DNA of 8,683 nt. It comes from Streptomyces sp. WM4235 (GTDB taxonomy: Bacteria > Actinomycetota > Actinomycetes > Streptomycetales > Streptomycetaceae). The stretch lies in assembly GCF_001279725.1 (NCBI RefSeq), contig NZ_LGDE01000055.1:1-8683 (forward strand), given 5' to 3'. Position numbers and translations under genes: made by a program. Shown in pieces: positions 1 to 5,756 of this stretch. The stretch's first letter is position 1, and each line of letters begins with the position of its first letter. The notes below the pieces were generated by a model. That model was not told the origin of the DNA and did no database searches. It saw nothing but the letters and a program-made list of their open reading frames with translations.

Positions 1-911
<911 letters not shown>

Positions 912-996
912 CCCCGGCACGCTAACCGCGCCCGCGCCGCCGGTCAGGAGCCGCGAGGGCAGACCTGGTTGCCCCGGCGTACCCTCATGCGCCGCA

Positions 997-2700
997 TCAG
1001 GTCCTGGGCGCCCGCTCGCCGTTGACGATCATGATGAACTGGGCGTAGGAGTCCGCGTTCATCAGGGCGCGCTGTCCCATGGCGTACCAGTTGGGCTGCC
1101 GGTCCGAGTCGTCGTTGTCCCCGGTGTACTCCCCCGGATCCCTCAGGGTGCGCTTGCCGAGGTTGGTCCTCTCCTGCTCCGCGGAGGCCTCGGGGAAGTC
1201 CCGGGCCAGGCTGTCGGCGATCGTGTCCTGGGTCAGCTCCGCGTCGCGCGGGCTGTACTGGTAGTCCAGGGTGCCGGCGAACCGGTGGGTGGCCTCGTGG
1301 ATGACGTACCAGGCGATCTGGCCGCCCTTGGTCAGGTGGATGGGGCCGGAGCGACCCGTGTCCATGGTCGGCAGGTCCTCGCTCTTCTGCAGGTCCGGAT
1401 TGGTCGCGCGGGAGATCCGCTCGCCGAGGGTGGGATCGACCCACCCCATGACCTCGGAGGGGGTGCCGGTGCCCGCGCCGACCAGGGCGATCTGCGCGCC
1501 CTGGGCGTCCAGGCCCGACTGGATGCGCAGTACGACCTCGGCGACACGGGGCAGGAACGCCGCGATCTGCCGGGGCGTCATGGCCCGCAGCGCCGGGAAC
1601 CCGGAGTGCAGCCCGCTCAGGAGCGCGCCGCTCGGGTCGCCTCCCGCGGACTTCAGGAGGGCGAGGGTCGTGGCGATGTACCGCTTGGCCGTGACCAGTT
1701 CGCGGCGGGCCTTCGACTCCCGTTCGGGGTACTCGCGTTCCGGGATGGTGCCCTTCTTGGAGAAGGCCACGTTCCCGCTGCTGTAGACCTTGCCCGTCTG
1801 GTCGTCGTAGACGTCCGTGTGCCGCGGCGTGGTCCCCGGGGGGACGCCCAGTTGGGCGGAGGTGCGGATGTCCTGGTCGTCGTGCTCGTTGCGCCAGCGC
1901 GTCTCCCGCGTGTCGACGGCGTCCGTGTAGGTGCCGCCGGGTTCGAACTCCCAGAGCGTGCGCTGGACGGCCGGGGTGCCGGGGCCCGCGGCGTTCAGGG
2001 CGCTCTCGTTGCCCTCCTTCTCCTCGGTGGCCGCCCGCTGGGCGACGGACGGGGCGGTGCCGTGTCCTGCCGCGAAGGCGGCGCCGTCGGCCGTGGCCGC
2101 GCGTTCGGAGCCCTGCCCGGGGTCGGTCACGGCCATGCCGGCGCCGTTGTCGTGGCCCGTCTCGCGGACGCCCCGGAGGTTCTTGTCGAGGTGGCTCGCC
2201 TCGTGGGCGAGGATCTCGGTGTTGCCGACGGCCTTGGGGCCGAGCAGGATGTGGCTGCCGACGGTCACGGCATGGGCGCCCAGGGCGGCGGTGGCGCGCT
2301 GGGCCGCCGGGTTGTCGTGGACCTGCCCGGCACCCAGGCGGTCGTTGCGGTAGAACGCCTTCGCCTTGCTCAGGAAGGGGTCGGGGAGCGGGCTGCTCGG
2401 CGTGGCCAGCGCGAGCCCGAGAAGACCGAGTTGCGACGGGGGCCGGGCGTCGTGCTCCCCCTCGTGGCCGTGCTCGTGGTCGTGCCGCGCGGCCTCCCGG
2501 CGCTGGACGGTCGGCTCCGCGTGCCCGCAGCCGGGGCCGTGCCGGTGCCGCTGCGCCTCGACCGCGCGGGCCACCGCCGCGTTCCCCGCCGCCTGGTGGA
2601 GGTCCAACAGTCTCTGCACGGGCGTGCTCGGCGGCGGCACCGCCCGGCGGGGGGCGTCCCTTTCGTCCGACGACGGATTGCGTTGACCGTGCGCGCGCAT
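997..2700 (-). CDS. DUF4157 domain plus C-terminal aspzincin (M35-like) metalloendopeptidase; candidate CIS effector
   Basis: 567 residues, ATG start, with a modest purine-rich site (GAGAGAG, 2706-2712) five bases upstream. Domains in order: residues 26-47 carry 'PVQRLLDLHQAAGNAAV', an N-terminal signature I associate with DUF4157 proteins of actinomycetes; 50-84 are histidine-rich; about 105-175 is DUF4157, with its HExxH motif as HEASH at 166-170; 176-244 is a low-complexity linker ending in AVQR (244-247); the rest is a C-terminal domain. That domain contains HEATH at 468-472, then GTLDY at 476-480 and NADSYAQF at 548-555. HExxH followed by GTxxD/GTxDY is the aspzincin pattern (deuterolysin, lysine-specific endopeptidase), giving two His and one Asp (D479) as zinc ligands and E469 as the catalytic base. 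DUF4157 is known as an N-terminal module of CIS-associated toxins, so the protein is plausibly a cargo protease; target and cleavage specificity are unknown. No signal peptide is visible, consistent with delivery by the machine or cytoplasmic action. It is divergent from the sheath operon and upstream of the membrane protein gene. Confidence 0.9.
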   Translation of the reverse strand: MRAHGQRNPSSDERDAPRRAVPPPSTPVQRLLDLHQAAGNAAVARAVEAQRHRHGPGCGHAEPTVQRREAARHDHEHGHEGEHDARPPSQLGLLGLALATPSSPLPDPFLSKAKAFYRNDRLGAGQVHDNPAAQRATAALGAHAVTVGSHILLGPKAVGNTEILAHEASHLDKNLRGVRETGHDNGAGMAVTDPGQGSERAATADGAAFAAGHGTAPSVAQRAATEEKEGNESALNAAGPGTPAVQRTLWEFEPGGTYTDAVDTRETRWRNEHDDQDIRTSAQLGVPPGTTPRHTDVYDDQTGKVYSSGNVAFSKKGTIPEREYPERESKARRELVTAKRYIATTLALLKSAGGDPSGALLSGLHSGFPALRAMTPRQIAAFLPRVAEVVLRIQSGLDAQGAQIALVGAGTGTPSEVMGWVDPTLGERISRATNPDLQKSEDLPTMDTGRSGPIHLTKGGQIAWYVIHEATHRFAGTLDYQYSPRDAELTQDTIADSLARDFPEASAEQERTNLGKRTLRDPGEYTGDNDDSDRQPNWYAMGQRALMNADSYAQFIMIVNGERAPRT

Positions 2701-2799
2701 GACGCTCTCTCTCGACTGTCCGGACGGCTGGCCCTCCAGCCCTATCCGATCCCCCGCCGACCCGACAGGTCCGCGGGGGCAGACCTCGGGGCAGCCCGG

Positions 2800-2832
2800 T
2801 CGCCCTTGCCGCCAGGGCTCATCGCCCTTGCC
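2800..2832. repeat. 11-base direct repeat TCGCCCTTGCC, two copies 22 bases apart
   Basis: TCGCCCTTGCC occurs exactly at 2800-2810 and 2822-2832. The start-to-start spacing of 22 is about two helical turns, which would put both copies on the same DNA face. It could be a tandem regulator-binding site in the divergent region, or chance in GC-rich DNA. Confidence 0.5.
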
Positions 2833-2836
2833 CTCA

Positions 2837-2882
2837 CCGCTGCCTGGAGGGGCAGCGGCGGGGGCAACGAGCGTGCCCCCGC
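2837..2882. promoter_or_regulatory. Two abutting perfect stem-loops upstream of the sheath gene
   Basis: Stem 1 is CCGCTGCC (2837-2844) with GGCAGCGG (2851-2858), loop of 6. Stem 2 is GCGGGGGCA (2858-2866) with TGCCCCCGC (2874-2882), loop of 7. The second stem's right arm could instead pair its CCCCCG (2876-2881) with CGGGGG at 2891-2896, giving mutually exclusive folds. No T-run follows. These may be a bidirectional terminator-like barrier, a regulatory leader of the sheath operon, or a protein-binding site. Confidence 0.5.
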
Positions 2883-2912
2883 TCGGGTACCGGGGGACGT
2901 TCCGGCGGGCGC

Positions 2913-2924
2913 GACCCGCGGGTC
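2913..2924. promoter_or_regulatory. 12-base perfect palindrome GACCCGCGGGTC, candidate operator
   Basis: A perfect 12-base palindrome with no spacer, centred about 46 bases before the sheath start codon and 26 bases before its ribosome binding site. The position suits an operator overlapping the sheath promoter or transcript start. The regulator is unknown. Confidence 0.45.
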
Positions 2925-2950
2925 AAGGTGGAGTGTCCTGTCTCGTACCC

Positions 2951-2956
2951 GAGGAG
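2951..2956 (+). promoter_or_regulatory. Ribosome binding site of the sheath gene
   Basis: GAGGAG lies 8 bases before ATG 2965. The frame is open upstream for over 2.6 kb without a stop, as often happens in GC-rich DNA, so this site plus the typical sheath N-terminus (MPSYLSPGVYVEE) fixes the true start. Confidence 0.85.
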
Positions 2957-2964
2957 AGCAGAGC

Positions 2965-4569
2965 ATGCCGTCCTATCTGTCGCCCGGCGTCTACGTCGAG
3001 GAGGTGGCCAGCGGTTCGCGCCCGATCGAGGGAGTGGGCACGTCGGTGGCCGCGTTCGTCGGTCTGGCGCCGACCGGCCCGCTGAACGAGCCCACGCTGG
3101 TGACCAACTGGACTCAGTACGTCGCGGCCTTCGGCGACTTCACCGACGGCTATTACCTCGCGCACTCCGTGTACGGGTTCTTCAACAACGGCGGTTCGGC
3201 GGCGTACGTCGTGCGCGTCGGCGGCTCGGCCGAGGACGCCGCCGGCCAGGGGCAGGCGTCCGCGCCCGCCGCGGTCACCGGTGCGGCCCCCCGGGCCTCG
3301 CTGCCCGCCGCCGAGTCCCGTCCGCTCGGCACCTTCGCCGTGGCCGCCACCGCGGAGGGCGCCGGAGGGCCGCTGTCCGTCGAGGTCGCCGACGCCGAGG
3401 GCGAGGGGCCCGCCGAGCGTTTCAAGCTGATCGTCAAGGACGGCGACAAGCCGGTCGAGACCTTCGACGTGAGCGCGAAGAAGGGCAACCGTTCCTACGT
3501 CGTCACGCAGGTCAAGGAACGTTCCAAGCTCATCGTCGTGACCGAGGCCGCGCCGGCCGCGCAGTTGGTCCGTCCGGAGAACCAGACCGTGGCACTGCCG
3601 ACGGCGCCGCCCGCGCCCGTCGAGCCGGCCGCGCCGGCCGGTCGCGCCGAGGGTTCCCACGCCGGCCCGGCGCAGTACCTCGGCGACTCCGCGGACCGCA
3701 CGGGCTTCGGCGGTCTGGAGGCCGTGGACGAGATCTCCATGGTCGCCGTGCCCGACCTGATGGCCGCATACCAGCGCGGTGCGATCGACCTGGAGGCCGT
3801 CAAGGCGGTCCAGCTCGGTCTGATCGCGCACTGCGAGCTGATGGGCGACCGCGTCGCGATCATCGACCCGCCGCCCGGCCTGAACGCCCGTGACATCCGG
3901 GTCTGGCGCCAGGAGACGGCCAACTACGACTCCAAGTACGCGGCCCTGTACTACCCCTGGATCAAGTCCTTCGACCCGGCGACCGGGCAGTCGCGCCTGG
4001 TCCCGCCGAGCGGCCACGTCGCCGGCATCTGGGCCCGCAACGACTCCGAGCGCGGTGTCCACAAGGCCCCCGCCAACGAGGTCGTCCGAGGCGCCGTCGA
4101 CCTCGAACTCCAGATCACCCGCGGCGAGCAGGACCTGCTCAACCCGATCGGCGTGAACTGCATCCGGGCCTTCCCCGGCCGCGGCATCCGCGTCTGGGGT
4201 GCCCGCACCCTGTCCTCCGACCCGGCCTGGCGCTACCTGAACATCCGCCGGTACTTCAACTACCTGGAGGAGTCGATCCTGATCGGCACCCAGTGGGTGG
4301 TGTTCGAGCCGAACGACCACAACCTCTGGGCGCGCATCCGCCGCAACGTCTCCGCGTTCCTGGTCAACGAGTGGCGCGGCGGCGCCCTGTTCGGACAGAG
4401 CCCCGAGCAGGCGTACTACGTCAAGTGTGACGAGGAGACGAACCCGCCGGAGTCGGTCGACCTCGGCCGGGTCATCTGCGAGATCGGCATCGCGCCGGTC
4501 AAGCCCGCCGAGTTCGTGATCTTCCGGCTGGCGCAGTTCTCCGGCGGCAACGGGGAGCTGGAGGAGTAA
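2965..4569 (+). CDS. Contractile tail sheath protein of the CIS
   Basis: 534 residues. Subunits assemble as a helical cylinder around the inner tube and contract to drive it into the target. The N-terminus 'MPSYLSPGVYVEEV' is the classic sheath opening, which forms the inter-subunit beta handshake. Residues 24-87 match the conserved N-terminal core (TSVAAFVGLAPTGP, YGFFNNGGSAAYVVRV). Residues about 255-528 form the conserved C-terminal core, including 'MVAVPDLM', 'VAIIDPPPGL', 'WIKSFDPATGQSRLVPPSGHV', 'NPIGVNCIRAFPGRGIRVWGARTL' and 'RRYFNYLEESI'. Between them, 90-250 is a variable domain flanked by Ala/Pro-rich linkers (about 92-118 and 212-236), probably displayed on the outside. It is the first gene of the structural operon, with a strong ribosome binding site, and is followed 72 bases later by the tube gene. 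Sheath identity is very secure; assignment to the Streptomyces cytoplasmic type is inferred from sequence style and neighbours. Confidence 0.97.
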   Translation: MPSYLSPGVYVEEVASGSRPIEGVGTSVAAFVGLAPTGPLNEPTLVTNWTQYVAAFGDFTDGYYLAHSVYGFFNNGGSAAYVVRVGGSAEDAAGQGQASAPAAVTGAAPRASLPAAESRPLGTFAVAATAEGAGGPLSVEVADAEGEGPAERFKLIVKDGDKPVETFDVSAKKGNRSYVVTQVKERSKLIVVTEAAPAAQLVRPENQTVALPTAPPAPVEPAAPAGRAEGSHAGPAQYLGDSADRTGFGGLEAVDEISMVAVPDLMAAYQRGAIDLEAVKAVQLGLIAHCELMGDRVAIIDPPPGLNARDIRVWRQETANYDSKYAALYYPWIKSFDPATGQSRLVPPSGHVAGIWARNDSERGVHKAPANEVVRGAVDLELQITRGEQDLLNPIGVNCIRAFPGRGIRVWGARTLSSDPAWRYLNIRRYFNYLEESILIGTQWVVFEPNDHNLWARIRRNVSAFLVNEWRGGALFGQSPEQAYYVKCDEETNPPESVDLGRVICEIGIAPVKPAEFVIFRLAQFSGGNGELEE

Positions 4570-4570
4570 C

Positions 4571-4585
4571 CGGGCGCGGAGCCCG
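4571..4585 (+). other. Small stem-loop between sheath and tube genes
   Basis: CGGGC (4571-4575) pairs with GCCCG (4581-4585) around a five-base loop, two bases after the sheath stop. There is no T-run. It could be a weak attenuator or mRNA-stability element, but short stems are common by chance in such DNA. Confidence 0.3.
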
Positions 4586-4641
4586 CCTCCGCCCCCGCCG
4601 CCTCCCCGAGCCCCTCCCCTCCTCAGAAGGACAACGAACGC

Positions 4642-5085
4642 ATGAGTCTCCAGCCGGGTGACGCCCTCACCTCACACAACTTCGGTCTCCAGATCGACGG
4701 GGTGATGGTCGAGTATCTCGCCGAGGTCAGCGGTCTCACCCTCGAACAGGACGTCATCACCTACCAGCAGAACAGCGCGCAGGGTCGGGCCGAGGTGTCG
4801 CTGCTGCCGGGCGTGCAGAAGAACGGCCAGTGCACGGTCGTGCGCGGCATGACCCAGTCGGCCTCGTTCACGCAGTGGATCAACGACTCGATCCGCGGCC
4901 AGATGAGCACGGCCCGCAAGAACGCCTCCATCATCATGATGGACTTCCAGAACAACCCGGTGAAGCGCTACAACCTGCGCAACGCCTGGTGCAGCAAGAT
5001 CGACGCGAGCACGGTGAAGGCCGGCGAGGCGGCGGCGCTGACCGAGACCGTCACCATCGTGTTCGAAGAACTGGTCATCGAGTAA
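4642..5085 (+). CDS. CIS inner tube protein (T4 gp19 / Hcp-like fold)
   Basis: 147 residues, the usual length for tail tube proteins of this class. Hexameric rings stack to form the rigid inner tube that the sheath drives forward and that may hold cargo in its lumen. Recognised from 'GDALTSHNFGLQIDGVMVEY' (6-25), 'AEVSGLTLEQDVITYQQNSAQGR' (27-49), 'LLPGVQKNGQCTVVRGMT' (54-71), 'FTQWINDS' and the C-terminal 'ALTETVTIVFEELVIE', all typical of the T4_gp19 family. AAGGA at 4627-4631 lies 10 bases before the ATG. The stop codon overlaps the next start (TAATG), so the next gene is translationally coupled. Tube directly after sheath is the standard CIS and phage order. Confidence 0.96.
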   Translation: MSLQPGDALTSHNFGLQIDGVMVEYLAEVSGLTLEQDVITYQQNSAQGRAEVSLLPGVQKNGQCTVVRGMTQSASFTQWINDSIRGQMSTARKNASIIMMDFQNNPVKRYNLRNAWCSKIDASTVKAGEAAALTETVTIVFEELVIE

Positions 5086-5597
5086 TGCGGCGTTCGGCCG
5101 CCAAGGCCCCGGCCTCGATGGCGCCCCAGACCGCGGCGGCGGGGGCGGAGTTCCCCCGCTCGGCTCCCGCCGCCGCACCGGACCGCGGACCCGCCGGCCC
5201 GCCGACCGACCAGACCCCGAGGCAGTCCTTGCGTACCGAGTTCCCCTTCGAGCTGCCGCGCGGGTACGTCGACGACGCGGGCACCGTGCACCGTGACGGT
5301 GTCATGCGGCTGTCCACGGCGCGCGACGAGCTGGTCCCGCTGCGGGACGTTCGCGTGCAGGAGAACCCGGCGTACCTCTCGGTGGTGCTGCTCGGCCGGG
5401 TCATCGTCCGGCTGGGCACGCTGTCGATGGTGCACGACGGGATCGTGGAGAACATGTTCGCGTCCGACCTGGCGTTCCTCCAGGACTTCTACCGCCAGAT
5501 CAACGCGGAGGGCCACACCCGCGCGGCCGTGCAGTGCCCGCACTGCTCGGAGCCCTTCGAGGTGGAGCTCGGCGGGAGCCGCCTGGGGGAATCGTGA
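5085..5597 (+). CDS. Phage tail assembly (chaperone-like) protein
   Basis: 170 residues. The ATG at 5085-5087 shares its A with the last base of the tube stop codon, which indicates coupling; no strong ribosome binding site precedes it. Residues 1-45 are Ala/Pro-rich and probably disordered. Residues 47-130 form the conserved part: 'TEFPFELPRGYVDDAGTVHRDGVMRL', 'RDELVPLRDVRVQENPAYLSVVLLGRVI' and 'FASDLAFLQDFYRQIN'. This pattern resembles Mu-like and other phage tail assembly chaperone families and proteins annotated 'phage tail assembly protein' in actinomycete CIS clusters. Near the C-terminus there is one CPHC pair ('VQCPHCSEPFEVEL'), half of a zinc ribbon; any zinc site would need a second protomer or partner. 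The last four bases overlap the next gene, which lies in the -1 frame. Likely role: helping tube or tape-measure assembly, by position and family. Confidence 0.82.
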   Translation: MRRSAAKAPASMAPQTAAAGAEFPRSAPAAAPDRGPAGPPTDQTPRQSLRTEFPFELPRGYVDDAGTVHRDGVMRLSTARDELVPLRDVRVQENPAYLSVVLLGRVIVRLGTLSMVHDGIVENMFASDLAFLQDFYRQINAEGHTRAAVQCPHCSEPFEVELGGSRLGES

Positions 5598-5752
5598 CGT
5601 ACGCGACCGACCGGCTGCACGAGGAGATCGCGTACGTCGCCTACCACTTCCACTGGGGTCCGGACGCGATCCTGGACCTGGAGCACCAGGATCGACGCCG
5701 GTACACCGAGCAGATCGCGTCCCTCGTGACGCGCGGCGCGCCGGAGGCTTGA
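5594..5752 (+). CDS. DUF6760-type small CIS/tail protein
   Basis: 52 residues from GTG 5594, which overlaps the previous stop as GTGA. The sequence (V)TYATDRLHEEIAYVAYHFHW, then GPDAILDLEHQDRRRYTEQI, fits the short DUF6760 family found beside CIS and phage tail genes. The aromatic 'AYVAYHFHW' followed by 'LDLEHxDRRRY' resembles GpE-like tail proteins of P2-type phages, which are made near the tail-assembly chaperone. The biochemical role is unknown; position suggests an assembly factor. The frame is open upstream to at least 5534, but the GTG restart gives the family-typical N-terminus. Its reading frame is -1 relative to the gene before, so expression as a frameshift fusion is also possible. 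Confidence 0.85.
   Translation: MTYATDRLHEEIAYVAYHFHWGPDAILDLEHQDRRRYTEQIASLVTRGAPEA
5743..5747 (+). promoter_or_regulatory. Ribosome binding site that sets the start of the giant Pro/Ala-rich gene
   Basis: GGAGG lies inside the end of the DUF6760 gene, 9 bases before GTG 5757. The strength and spacing support the start of the long frame that follows, which would otherwise be hard to trust because of its low complexity. Confidence 0.8.
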
Positions 5753-5756
5753 GCAC

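Larger units (their letters stand above)
2701..2964. promoter_or_regulatory. Divergent promoter/leader region between the effector gene and the CIS structural operon
   Basis: 264 bases lie between two divergent starts, so promoters for both transcription units must be here or within the genes. I could not assign a -10/-35 pair with confidence. The region contains a GGCTGG/CCAGCC hairpin (2726-2731 with 2736-2741) in the leader of the minus-strand gene, an 11-base direct repeat, two abutting perfect stem-loops and a 12-base perfect palindrome, listed separately. No convincing ORF fills it. Confidence 0.7.

Noticed and set aside
944..997. 17-residue minus-strand mini-ORF (MRRMRVRRGNQVCPRGS) whose ATG overlaps the stop of the effector gene as TGATG
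   Set aside because: It could aid translational re-initiation before the membrane protein gene, but nothing beyond the overlap supports it as a gene.
2913..2924. Palindrome as half of a mobile-element end or attachment site
   Set aside because: No matching copy, target duplication or integrase/transposase gene seen in the window.
2923..4320. 465-residue minus-strand ORF
   Set aside because: Antisense to the unmistakable sheath gene; low-information Gly/Arg/Asp-rich sequence.
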